Assembly (NCBI RefSeq): GCF_000473365.1
Contig: NZ_KI421517.1
Coordinates: forward strand, 2,319,504-2,383,503
Source: Adhaeribacter aquaticus DSM 16391
GTDB taxonomy: Bacteria > Bacteroidota > Bacteroidia > Cytophagales > Hymenobacteraceae
Direction of reading: 5' to 3'
Length of the DNA stretch: 64,000 nt
Below, in pieces: positions 1 to 7,331 of the stretch (its first letter is position 1; the number at the start of each line of letters is the position of its first letter). Position numbers and translations under genes: made by a program. The notes below the pieces were generated by a model. That model did not search any database and had not been told where the DNA came from. It saw only the letters and a list, made by a program, of their open reading frames with translations.

Positions 1-416
1 GCAGCCCGCACTTTACTCTGGTCGCCCCGCACCCCGCTTATCCAAACATCGTTACTTGCCAAAATAGGCTCTAACGGTTGTATTTTATTTAGGTAGCAGC
101 AGTAGTCCGGATCGGAGGTAAACAACAAGCGCCCGGCGGCATCTTTTTGCTGATTACGCGGCACTGCTGAGTACAAATCGGTAATATTCAGGCCTAGTAA
201 ATCCTGCACCTGCTTCCGGAAACTTAAGGTTTCCGGGAAATGGTAACCAGTATTTAAAAAATAAACCGGCACATCGGGGGCTACCCGGCTTATAATATGC
301 AACAAAGGCATACTATTGGTTTGCAGCGAAGACGAAGCAAATACTTTAAGACCACGGTCTTTGTAGCCGTCTAAGTCCTTTTTTATCTCCTCTACCAAAC
401 TATCAAACTGACTCAT
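1..416 (-). CDS. cysH: Assimilatory APS/PAPS reductase, partial (3' end outside window)
   Basis: Reduces adenylyl sulfate (or PAPS) to sulfite with thioredoxin as electron donor, in the cytoplasm. The first 138 codons are visible from an ATG at 414-416. The N-terminal nucleotide-binding segment SSSLQTNS lies near residues 28-35, and NTGYHFPET near 55-63 is the conserved substrate-pocket stretch. A Cys-Cys pair at residues 106-107 (DYCCYLNKI) is typical of the iron-sulfur, APS-reducing branch of the family and absent from the E. coli-type PAPS reductases. The C-terminal CxxC and active-site Cys lie beyond the window. A good Shine-Dalgarno (AAAGGAG) precedes the ATG. It lies 146 nt downstream of the MoeB-rhodanese gene on the same strand and has its own possible promoter. 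Confidence 0.93.
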   Translation of the reverse strand, partial: MSQFDSLVEEIKKDLDGYKDRGLKVFASSSLQTNSMPLLHIISRVAPDVPVYFLNTGYHFPETLSFRKQVQDLLGLNITDLYSAVPRNQQKDAAGRLLFTSDPDYCCYLNKIQPLEPILASNDVWISGVRGDQSKVRA

Positions 417-469
417 AATTCTTCTCCTTTAAGATTCCCTTCAACGGAATTGGATGTTCAATAAATTTA

Positions 470-541
470 TTATACAAAATTATCTTGTTCCGGGAAACTG
501 GATAGGTTTAACTCCTTTTCAATTTCCTTACAAGCTGGCAT
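470..541 (-). CDS. Possible 23-residue small ORF between moeB and cysH
   Basis: An ATG at 539-541 opens 23 codons with a protein-like composition rich in Lys, Glu and Leu (MPACKEIEKELNL...) and ends at TAA 470-472, overlapping the possible cysH -7 box. The reading frame continues upstream of the ATG to include WCMPAC, so it could also be a decayed fragment. There is no terminator after it and no strong ribosome site, so it is unlikely to be a second attenuator. It is listed only because it sits inside a Cys-regulated unit. Confidence 0.15.
   Translation of the reverse strand: MPACKEIEKELNLSSFPEQDNFV
475..482 (-). promoter_or_regulatory. Possible -7 box upstream of cysH
   Basis: The minus strand reads TAATTTTG, a full match to the Bacteroidota -7 consensus TAnnTTTG. 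It would start transcription about 50 nt before the cysH ATG. No clear -33 TTG is present at the usual spacing, so this may be a weak internal promoter or a chance match in AT-rich DNA. Confidence 0.35.
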
Positions 542-562
542 ACACCAAACTGCCAATATTTC

Positions 563-1702
563 TTAGTATTTAGGCACAGTTGGATCTATCTGATCAGACC
601 AGGCCAGGATACCACCTTTCAAGTTGTACAGGTTATTATAACCATATTTCTGCTCTAAGAAAGTAACGGCATTACCACTACGGGCACCACTTCTACAATG
701 AATAACTACCTGCTTATCTTTAGAAATTTTATCTTTCTGAACATCAACCTGGCCTAATGGAATTAGCTCGCCACCTAAGTTGGCAATTTCAAATTCGTGC
801 GGTTCCCGCACATCTATTAACTGAAAATCGGCGCCACTGTCGCGTAATTCTTTTAGCTGTTCAACGGTTATTTCTTTCATATTCTTTTCATCGTTTACTT
901 TTTCATCTACTAAACAAGAAGCATCTGCCTCTACTTTTAATTCGGTTATGGCTGCAACTTTGGGATTTTTCCGGTACCGGATTATCCTGCTTTCCGCTGT
1001 TAATGCATCGTATAGCAATAATCTTCCGGCTAACGTTTCACCCACTCCGGTTACCAGCTTAATAACTTCATTGGCCTGCATGGAGCCCACAATACCCGGC
1101 AAAACACCAATTACGCCACTTTCAGCACAATTTGGTGATGCTCCCGGCACCGGATATAAGTCGCGGTAATGCGGACTGCGGTCTCCTTCTTTGGCTATGG
1201 CATTAAAAACACTTACCTGCCCTTCAAACCGGTAAATGCTGCCATAAACCAAAGGCTTTCCAGCCAGTACACAGGCATCATTCAGCAGGTAACGGGTCAG
1301 AAAATTATCGGTCGCATCTACAATTATATCATAGGGCGCTATTACTTCCAGCACGTTTTCCTTTGTTACTGCCTCATTCAACACTACAATTCGGGTAAAA
1401 GGGTTTAAAGCTAAAAGCCGCTGCTCTGCTAAAAACGCTTTAGATTTACCCACATCCGCCGTGGTAAACAAGATTTGCCGCTGTAAATTACTTTCCGATA
1501 CCGTATCGCCGTCTGCAATACCTAAGGTACCTATTCCGGCAGCCGCCAGATACAACAATACCGGACTACCTAAACCACCTGCTCCAACTACCAGTACTTT
1601 AGCTGCTTTTAGCTTTTGCTGGCCTCCCATTCCAATTTCCGGAATGACCAGGTGTCGCTGGTAACGGTTTATTTCTGCCCGGTCTAAATTCTCCAAAGCC
1701 AT
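563..1702 (-). CDS. MoeB/ThiF-family adenylyltransferase with C-terminal rhodanese domain
   Basis: The E1-like domain adenylates the C-terminal glycine of a small ubiquitin-fold sulfur carrier, and the rhodanese domain supplies persulfide sulfur. Visible motifs: nucleotide-binding GAGGLGSP at residues 40-47, the Asp-rich DGDTVSESNLQRQ stretch at 64-76, and DATDNFLTR near 130. The likely thioester Cys lies in PNCAESGV near 190, and the rhodanese loop is HCRSGARS near 337. The four zinc-binding Cys of classical MoeB are not evident. The layout matches MoeZ/MOCS3/Uba4-type proteins. It is the first gene after a poly-Cys leader ORF and terminator and is followed by cysH. This suggests a role in sulfur transfer for cysteine or thio-cofactor synthesis, which is inference. 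No carrier protein (ThiS/MoaD/CysO-like) is visible in the window. Confidence 0.9.
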   Translation of the reverse strand: MALENLDRAEINRYQRHLVIPEIGMGGQQKLKAAKVLVVGAGGLGSPVLLYLAAAGIGTLGIADGDTVSESNLQRQILFTTADVGKSKAFLAEQRLLALNPFTRIVVLNEAVTKENVLEVIAPYDIIVDATDNFLTRYLLNDACVLAGKPLVYGSIYRFEGQVSVFNAIAKEGDRSPHYRDLYPVPGASPNCAESGVIGVLPGIVGSMQANEVIKLVTGVGETLAGRLLLYDALTAESRIIRYRKNPKVAAITELKVEADASCLVDEKVNDEKNMKEITVEQLKELRDSGADFQLIDVREPHEFEIANLGGELIPLGQVDVQKDKISKDKQVVIHCRSGARSGNAVTFLEQKYGYNNLYNLKGGILAWSDQIDPTVPKY

Positions 1703-1743
1703 TTCCTACTATTCCGGTTGGTTAAGTGTTTAATTAAAAAAAT

Positions 1744-1780
1744 AAAAAGCCTTTCCGAAAAACGAAAAGGCTTTTTATTT
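1744..1780 (-). terminator. Intrinsic terminator of the leader (attenuator) before moeB
   Basis: On the minus strand a 14-nt arm AAAAAGCCTTTTCG (1776-1763) pairs with CGGAAAGGCTTTTT (1757-1744) with one G.U wobble across a 5-nt loop. The 3' arm ends in U-rich sequence (CTTTTTATTTTTTT). The hairpin lies 33 nt after the stop of the poly-Cys ORF and 42 nt before the moeB ATG, so it interrupts transcription within the leader rather than ending an operon. Confidence 0.85.
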
Positions 1781-1809
1781 TTTTATATCAATGCAAAATG
1801 ATACCAAAA

Positions 1810-1905
1810 TTAGCTAATAGCAAACCTTTCCGCGCTAAACGCACCCATACAACAGCAACAAGTTGCTTTATAGAAGGTCCGAGCGTTTTTAGGTTGTTCT
1901 TGCAT
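1810..1905 (-). CDS. Poly-cysteine leader peptide (31 aa), candidate cysteine attenuator
   Basis: ATG at 1903-1905 opens 31 codons ending TAA at 1810-1812. Residues 16-19 are four consecutive Cys codons (TGT TGC TGT TGT). The ORF starts about 19 nt after a predicted start site and is preceded by purine-rich AGAAAG. Within codons 25-28 the sequence CGGAAAGGTTT (1832-1822) nearly repeats the 3' arm of the downstream terminator (CGGAAAGGCTT). It can pair with the terminator 5' arm over 11 bp including two G.U pairs. It begins 16 nt after the last Cys codon, so a ribosome stalled there would leave it free. Segment ACCTTC at codons 10-11 could pair with GAAAGGT as the opposing hairpin. The likely role is in cis: stalling under low Cys-tRNA permits moeB-cysH transcription. 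The peptide itself probably has no function. Confidence 0.75.
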   Translation of the reverse strand: MQEQPKNARTFYKATCCCCMGAFSAERFAIS

Positions 1906-1928
1906 ATTAATTTTCTTTCTGAACGGCA

Positions 1929-1936
1929 CAAATTTA
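1929..1936 (-). promoter_or_regulatory. -7 promoter box for the cysteine leader/moeB/cysH unit
   Basis: The minus strand reads TAAATTTG, a full match to the Bacteroidota TAnnTTTG -7 box. A TTG lies upstream with a 24-nt spacer, slightly longer than usual. The predicted start near 1924 leaves a leader of about 20 nt before the poly-Cys ORF, as expected for an attenuator. Confidence 0.55.
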
Positions 1937-1990
1937 TATACTATTCATAAGATATAAAAACAATAACGGCAATTATTTAAAAGCGTTGCC

Positions 1991-2758
1991 TTAACGGACT
2001 TTACATAAAAATCCGCCGTTTAGTAAAGAAGGTTTATTATACCGGAATGGTTCCCCATTTGGCATCGTCATCACGCCGCCACTATTGGCTACAATGGCCT
2101 GACCAGAAGCTGTATCCCACTCCATAGTAGGCCCTTGCCGATAATAAATATGTGCCTTTCCTTCGGCTATTAAACAAAATTTAAGTGAACTGCCGGCTGT
2201 AATACTGGAAACAATCGGGTATTGCGCCAAAACAATCTCTTCTTCCGGTGAGGCATGTGAACGACTCCCCACAGACACCCATTCAGTAGCTTCGGCATTT
2301 ACCTGAAGCTGTATGGTAGTACCATCCGGGGTGCGTTTAAAACTTCCTATGTTTTCGCCGCCCCAATACAGGGTTTGTTGCACCGGCACATAAATTACGC
2401 CTAATACCGGACGTTCATTATGAATAAGTGCAATGTTTACGGTGAACTCACCATTGCGCTTTATAAACTCCTTTGTTCCGTCCAAGGGGTCTACACACCA
2501 AAAATATTCCCAATTTTTCCGCTCTTCGTAAGCAATACTTGCTCCTTCTTCCGATAAAATGGGTATTTCGGGGGTTAACTTTTGTAACCCTATTTCAATT
2601 ACTTTATGGGAAGCTTCATCTGCTAAGGTTAACGGCGATTCGTCGGTTTTCAATTTCACCTGTAAAGCCTCTTCCGGATGATTATATACCGTTAAAATAG
2701 CCTCACCAGCCTCTAATGCAATTTTCAACAGTTGCTCAATATTTATTTGGGACAGCAT
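1991..2758 (-). CDS. cysQ: 3'(2'),5'-bisphosphate nucleotidase
   Basis: Hydrolyses 3'-phosphoadenosine 5'-phosphate (PAP), the by-product of PAPS use, to AMP and phosphate in a Mg-dependent reaction. The inositol-monophosphatase-fold motifs are present: LSEEGA, the metal-binding DPLDGTKEF near residue 95, and the second metal motif WDTASGQAI near 213. The length of 255 aa is usual for CysQ. The reading frame extends upstream to 2815, but the ATG at 2756-2758 is preferred. It matches the family N-terminus (MLSQINIEQLL), and a full TAnnTTTG box lies at 2777-2784, between the two candidate starts. It sits beside cysC/D/N, consistent with PAP recycling. Confidence 0.92.
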   Translation of the reverse strand: MLSQINIEQLLKIALEAGEAILTVYNHPEEALQVKLKTDESPLTLADEASHKVIEIGLQKLTPEIPILSEEGASIAYEERKNWEYFWCVDPLDGTKEFIKRNGEFTVNIALIHNERPVLGVIYVPVQQTLYWGGENIGSFKRTPDGTTIQLQVNAEATEWVSVGSRSHASPEEEIVLAQYPIVSSITAGSSLKFCLIAEGKAHIYYRQGPTMEWDTASGQAIVANSGGVMTMPNGEPFRYNKPSLLNGGFLCKVR

Positions 2759-2776
2759 AAAAATCTGATTAAGCGG

Positions 2777-2784
2777 CAAAGTTA
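2777..2784 (-). promoter_or_regulatory. -7 box upstream of cysQ
   Basis: The minus strand reads TAACTTTG, a full TAnnTTTG match. A start about 5 nt downstream leaves a 5' leader of roughly 14 nt to the ATG at 2758. It helps to reject the longer upstream reading frame of cysQ. No convincing -33 element is visible. Confidence 0.45.
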
Positions 2785-2854
2785 GAAAGGATGCGCAAAG
2801 TCTGGCACATTTCAAATATTTTTAACCAAAGCCAACCGGTAACGCAAAAGCCTT

Positions 2855-3211
2855 TTATTTTTCAGGTCCTTCTTCCGGGTAATGCTCCGGATCCAAGCGG
2901 TGTAATTTATCTAAGGCCTGAGAAAATTTTGCCCGCACAGCCTCATCATTGGTGGCTACCTTCTGGTCTAAAGGCAAATTACTTAAACCCATTTCTTTTT
3001 CTATGGCCTGCAAATGAAATACATAAATATCCACACTACTAACCGCATCTACTGTAAAATCTTGATTTTCTTTGGTCATAGTGGCTACAAACCTGTTCTT
3101 CATCTCTTCGGCCAGCCTTATCTCCTGGTAAATAAACGCCCCCGGGTCCGGATTACCCCTTTCTATTTCTTCCTTCAGCCGTTCTTTAAATTACTTAATA
3201 TTTAAGTCCAT
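2855..3211 (-). pseudogene. Small gene of unknown function interrupted by an early in-frame stop
   Basis: An ATG at 3209-3211 follows a strong Shine-Dalgarno (GGAGGA, 4 nt spacing) and encodes MDLNIK. A TAA follows at codon 7 (3191-3193). The same frame then stays open to 2855 with a convincing protein sequence: FKERLKEEIERGNPDPG, then a helical region containing EAVRAKFSQALDKLHRLDPEHYPEE. Without the stop the product would be about 118 aa. An internal ATG at 3101-3103 gives an 82-residue C-terminal product, which could be made by reinitiation. A GAA-to-TAA change at codon 7 is the simplest explanation. Readthrough or an assembly error cannot be excluded. I do not recognise the family. It lies between cysQ and the divergent cysC. 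Confidence 0.6.
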
Positions 3212-3392
3212 GGTTCCTCCTTTTACTTGCCGCAGTTCCTAAACAAGTCATTACAATATATCCATTTCATAAACTCAGAATATTCCTGCTTAGTTTTATG
3301 GAATAACAATTAATCAGGAGCAGCTTTTGAAGCTTTTTTCATTAATAATCAAACTTATTTAAATAATTTTTAAATAATTAAACATAACCTCG

Positions 3393-3400
3393 TAATTTTG
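3393..3400 (+). promoter_or_regulatory. -7 box upstream of cysC
   Basis: TAATTTTG is a full TAnnTTTG match, 24 nt before the ATG at 3425. An alternative TTG start at 3398 would lie inside this box, which favours the ATG start. No clear -33 TTG is seen. Confidence 0.45.
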
Positions 3401-3424
3401 GCCTCCAAAACTTTAACCCTACAA

Positions 3425-4027
3425 ATGGCTGAAAATATTTATCCCATTTTTGACCAAACCCTGACCCGCCAGGATAAGGAAACCTTACTTAAACAACGGG
3501 CAATAGTGGTTTGGATGGCCGGATTATCTGGTTCGGGGAAAAGTACCTTGGCCAAAGGCCTGGAGCGGGAACTACACGCCCAAGGTTTTTTAACAGAACT
3601 GCTGGATGGCGACAACCTGCGCAGTGGCATTAATAATAACTTAGGATTTTCTGAAGCGGATCGGTTAGAAAACATTCGCCGGTCGGCGGAAACAGCAAAA
3701 TTATTTTTACAGGCTGGTATGGTAACTATTTGCTCCTTAATCAGTCCAACCGAAGAGGTGCGCCAAATTGCCCGTAATATTATTGGAGAAGCAGACTTTT
3801 TTGAGGTGTATGTAAATGCCCCTTTTGAAGTATGCGCCCAGCGCGATGTAAAAGGCTTGTACAAAAAAGCTTTGAATGGCGAAATCAAAAACTTTACCGG
3901 GTTAGATGCTCCTTTTGAGGCACCTGCTAATCCGGATTTAGAAATTCGTACCGACCAGGAAGATTATTCTACCAGTTTACATAAACTTATCAATACATTG
4001 CTGCCTCGCATCAAACCTAACAATTGA
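3425..4027 (+). CDS. cysC: Adenylylsulfate kinase
   Basis: Phosphorylates adenylyl sulfate (APS) to PAPS with ATP. The P-loop GLSGSGKST lies near residues 35-43, followed by the APS-binding segment LDGDNLRSGINNNLGFSEADRLENIRR. ICSLISPTEEVR and the mobile lid KGLYKKALNGEIKNFTGLDAPFE are also present. Length of 200 aa matches the family. The ATG at 3425 is chosen over an in-frame TTG at 3398 because of family N-terminus and the promoter box. It is the first gene of cysC-cysD-cysN; the spacings of 99 and 106 nt suggest one transcript. Confidence 0.95.
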   Translation: MAENIYPIFDQTLTRQDKETLLKQRAIVVWMAGLSGSGKSTLAKGLERELHAQGFLTELLDGDNLRSGINNNLGFSEADRLENIRRSAETAKLFLQAGMVTICSLISPTEEVRQIARNIIGEADFFEVYVNAPFEVCAQRDVKGLYKKALNGEIKNFTGLDAPFEAPANPDLEIRTDQEDYSTSLHKLINTLLPRIKPNN

Positions 4028-4126
4028 GGTGGCAGTTGCATTAATTTGAATATTTTAAAATAGTAAATCGTTAATCAGAAATAATAAGTCCTGGAATATC
4101 GACCAAGGCTATAGACTAAATAAAAA

Positions 4127-5035
4127 ATGTCTCATTCTTATAAATTAAGTTATCTGAAGCAACTAGAGGCCGAATCCATTTTCGTAATTCGGGAAGCCGT
4201 TGCTCAGTTTGAAAAACCGGTTTTATTATTCTCCGGAGGAAAAGATTCTATTGTAATGGCGCATTTAGCCCGTAAGGCTTTCTGGCCAGCTAAATTGCCA
4301 TTCCCTATGCTTCACGTGGACACCGGGCACAACTTCCCGGAGACCCTGGAGTTCCGGGATTACCTGGTAAATAAAATTGGCGCCCGCTTAATTGTGCGTA
4401 CCGTTCAAGACTCCATCGATCAGGGTTTAGCTGAAGAAGAAAAAGGGCCTAACCCAAGCCGCAATGGTTTACAAACCGTTACATTGCTAAGCGCGGTGGA
4501 AGAATTTAAATTTGATGTGGCCTTTGGAGGGGCACGTCGCGACGAAGAAAAAGCCCGTGCCAAAGAGCGTTTCTTCTCTCACCGCGATGAATTTAGTCAG
4601 TGGGATCCGAAAAATCAGCGACCAGAATTATGGCATTTATACAATGGCCGTAAAAATCCGGGCGAACATTTCCGGGTATTCCCGCTAAGTAACTGGACAG
4701 AGTTAGACATCTGGCAATACATTGCCGAAGAAAATTTAGAATTACCTTCTATTTATTTCTCGCACCAACGCGAAATAGTAAACCGTCAGGGCGTACTTTT
4801 GGCCAAATCAGAATACATTACTTTATTAAAGGGCGAGGAATACGAAGAAAGAACCGTGCGCTTTAGAACCGTTGGTGATATGAGCTGTACGGGTGCGGTA
4901 GAATCACCGGCCAGTAACCTGGAAGATATTATTGCGGAAGTAGCTGCTGCCCGGGTAACGGAGCGTGCTGCCCGTGCCGACGACCAGCGTTCTGAGGCGG
5001 CCATGGAAGACCGGAAAAAACAAGGTTATTTCTAA
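4127..5035 (+). CDS. cysD: Sulfate adenylyltransferase subunit 2
   Basis: Catalytic subunit of ATP sulfurylase: forms APS from sulfate and ATP, driven by GTP hydrolysis in CysN. The PP-loop signature SGGKDSIVMAHLARKAF is near residues 36-52. HVDTGHNFPETLEFRD, GGARRDEEKARAKER and the C-terminal GDMSCTGAVESPA segment are the usual CysD blocks. Length of 302 aa is standard. The ribosome site is weak, as is common in this phylum. It is followed by cysN on the same strand. Confidence 0.96.
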   Translation: MSHSYKLSYLKQLEAESIFVIREAVAQFEKPVLLFSGGKDSIVMAHLARKAFWPAKLPFPMLHVDTGHNFPETLEFRDYLVNKIGARLIVRTVQDSIDQGLAEEEKGPNPSRNGLQTVTLLSAVEEFKFDVAFGGARRDEEKARAKERFFSHRDEFSQWDPKNQRPELWHLYNGRKNPGEHFRVFPLSNWTELDIWQYIAEENLELPSIYFSHQREIVNRQGVLLAKSEYITLLKGEEYEERTVRFRTVGDMSCTGAVESPASNLEDIIAEVAAARVTERAARADDQRSEAAMEDRKKQGYF

Positions 5036-5141
5036 GCCCCTACCTGTTTGATGGTTCATTGCTTTTAGCGCTGACCCAATTATTAAAAGTATTTGTTAAA
5101 CAAAATTGAAGCTAAAGGCAAAACGCTGCTAGCTAACTATA

Positions 5142-6410
5142 ATGGACATAAAAGAACAAAAGAAAGAAGCTGACTTGCTCCGTTTTATTACCTGCGGAAG
5201 CGTAGACGATGGCAAAAGTACCTTAATTGGCCGCCTGCTTTACGATACCAAAACCATTTTTGAAGATCAGCTGCAGAATATAGAAAAAACGAGCCAGATG
5301 CGCGGCGAAGAGCACGTAAACCTGGCTTTGTTAACCGATGGCTTACGCGCCGAGCGGGAACAAGGTATCACCATTGATGTGGCTTATCGGTATTTTGCTA
5401 CGCCAAACCGGAAATTTATTATGGCCGATACCCCGGGTCATATTCAATATACCCGGAACATGGTTACCGGAGCCTCTACCGCTAACCTGGCCATTGTTTT
5501 GATAGATGCCCGTAAAGGAGTTATTGAACAAACCTGCCGCCATACGTTTATTGCCTCTTTGCTTAAAATAGACCACGTTATTTTGTGTATAAACAAAATG
5601 GACCTGGTTGATTACAGTGAGGAAGTATACAATAAAATTAAAGCTGATTACGAAGATTTTATTTCCCGTTTAGATATTCCGGATGTTCGCTATATTCCGG
5701 TAAGTGCTTTACAAGGCGATAATATCGTTAATAAATCAGAGAAGATGGCTTGGTACCAGGGCCCTACCCTGCTGTATACTTTGGAATCTATCCATATTGG
5801 CAGCGACCTGAACCTGATAGATGCCCGCTTCCCGGTACAATATGTATCGCGGCCACAAACTACTGAATATCACGATTTCCGGGGTTATGCCGGCCGGGTA
5901 GAAGGTGGAGTATTTAAACCAGGTGATGAAATCACTGTTTTGCCTTCCGGATTCAACAGCAAAATTGCTTCCATCGAAACCTTTGATGGCGCGGTAGAAG
6001 AAGCTTTCTCGCCCATGTCAGTTACCATGACGCTGGAAGATGAGATAGACATCAGCCGTGGCGATATGATTGTAAAGCCTAACAATCAACCACAGGTAAG
6101 CCAGGATTTAGAAGTAATGATTTGCTGGATGAATGAAAAACCGTTGGTTAAAGGCAAAAAATACATCGTTCGCCACACTACCCGCGAAGCGAAATGCCTG
6201 GTAAAAGAAATCCGCTATAAAATGAATATCAATACCCTGCATAAAATCGAAGACGACCTTACTATTGGCCTGAACGATATTGCCCGTATTGCTATTCGCA
6301 CCACTGTACCGTTGTTCTTTGATGAATACCGGAAAAATACCGCAACTGGTAGTTTAATTCTGGTAGATGAGTTTACCAACGAAACATTAGCGGCTGGAAT
6401 CATTTTATAA
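5142..6410 (+). CDS. cysN: Sulfate adenylyltransferase subunit 1 (GTPase)
   Basis: EF-Tu-like GTPase partner of CysD. G1 GSVDDGKSTLIG is near residues 19-30, the switch region near 70 contains EREQGITIDVAYRYF, G3 is DTPGH near 95, and G4 is NKMD near 150. Beta-barrel domains 2 and 3 follow. The 422 aa length fits the stand-alone CysN form with no CysC kinase fused at the C-terminus, agreeing with the separate cysC gene upstream. ATG at 5142. Confidence 0.96.
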   Translation: MDIKEQKKEADLLRFITCGSVDDGKSTLIGRLLYDTKTIFEDQLQNIEKTSQMRGEEHVNLALLTDGLRAEREQGITIDVAYRYFATPNRKFIMADTPGHIQYTRNMVTGASTANLAIVLIDARKGVIEQTCRHTFIASLLKIDHVILCINKMDLVDYSEEVYNKIKADYEDFISRLDIPDVRYIPVSALQGDNIVNKSEKMAWYQGPTLLYTLESIHIGSDLNLIDARFPVQYVSRPQTTEYHDFRGYAGRVEGGVFKPGDEITVLPSGFNSKIASIETFDGAVEEAFSPMSVTMTLEDEIDISRGDMIVKPNNQPQVSQDLEVMICWMNEKPLVKGKKYIVRHTTREAKCLVKEIRYKMNINTLHKIEDDLTIGLNDIARIAIRTTVPLFFDEYRKNTATGSLILVDEFTNETLAAGIIL

Positions 6411-6472
6411 TCAAGGCTTATTTCTAATTATAATCGCCTTGCCTGCCAGGCAGCTTACAATATTTTAATCGT

Positions 6473-6880
6473 ATGAAGAAAGTTTTAAGGAAGTTGGATG
6501 GTGGTGAGTTTATAACAATAGAATACAAATCGCACGAAGGCTGGGTTTACGTAAACTGGATAGGTTTACAATCAGTAGAAACAGTAAAAGCCGGAGGCGA
6601 AGCCATGCTGGAAGCTTTGAAAGAAACAGGTTGCAGTAAATTTTTAAACGATAACCGGGAACTGGTGGGACCTTGGGATAAAGCTAATGATTGGGTGCAA
6701 ACGAATTGGACACCCCGCATGCTGGAAGCCGGCCTCAAATACCTGGCCTTTATTGTGTCCCATGGCCGTTATGGCAAGTTATCAGCCGAGGATGCCCATA
6801 GACGGATTGGCAATAAGTTTGAAATGAAACTTTTTGACTCGTACGACAAAGCTACTACCTGGCTGCAAAGCGTAAATTAA
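6473..6880 (+). CDS. SpoIIAA/STAS-like hypothetical protein
   Basis: A 135-residue soluble protein without signal peptide. The layout (N-terminal strands IEYKSHEGWVYVNWIG, helix VKAGGEAMLEAL, then CSKFLNDNRELVGPW and later YLAFIVSHGRYGKLSAED) resembles the SpoIIAA-like/STAS proteins found widely in Bacteroidota, whose function is not established. It lies 62 nt after cysN and before a strong terminator, so it is probably the last gene of the cysC-cysD-cysN transcript. A role in sulfur metabolism is not shown by the sequence. Confidence 0.75.
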   Translation: MKKVLRKLDGGEFITIEYKSHEGWVYVNWIGLQSVETVKAGGEAMLEALKETGCSKFLNDNRELVGPWDKANDWVQTNWTPRMLEAGLKYLAFIVSHGRYGKLSAEDAHRRIGNKFEMKLFDSYDKATTWLQSVN

Positions 6881-6898
6881 AATAAGGATTCACAAACA

Positions 6899-6935
6899 AA
6901 AAACGCCAGACTTATTCCTCTGGCGTTTTTTTGTT
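6899..6935 (+). terminator. Intrinsic terminator after the cysCDN unit
   Basis: AAACGCCAGA pairs with TCTGGCGTTT across an 8-nt loop, followed by a run of T (6929-6931, then TTTTT). Confidence 0.9.
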
Positions 6936-7331
6936 TTTATAGCTTTCAAAACCTTCTATCCTCTAATCGCACTCCAGAAATCATAGTGCTGGATATAAAA
7001 ACGCCTGCCTTTAATAGGTCCCGCTTTCTAAATTCTTTCCTGGAAAATCCATGAGTTAAATTATCCTTCCTCTTTGATTATTATATTACTTTATAATCCA
7101 GGCAATATAAAGCGTACCTGCGCCACTACCCGGAGCTAGAAGTCTATATACCTGAACCTGAAAAGAGAGCTTTTAAGTAGTATATTTCAAATACCTGCAC
7201 CAATTCTTTAAGTCACTGGAAAAACTTAAAACCTAAAATGAGCCTGCAAAGCACTGAAAAGGTTAATCAGTTTTGAATAATTTTCAACTCAAAACTGTTA
7301 ACTTCAAACACTGAAACAAGAAAGAGAAAAG
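6936..7331. other. Spacer between cys cluster and sbcD, with a possible coding remnant
   Basis: AT-rich spacer. On the plus strand, 7097-7180 holds 27 stop-bounded codons (SRQYKAYLRHYPELEVYIP...) with protein-like composition but no start, possibly the tail of a decayed gene. No RNA gene or strong regulatory site was recognised. The last 60 nt before sbcD presumably carry its promoter, but no full TAnnTTTG was found there. Confidence 0.3.

Noticed and set aside
3439-3888. 149-codon minus-strand frame opposite cysC
   Set aside because: It is the antisense frame of cysC; the plus strand carries all family motifs.
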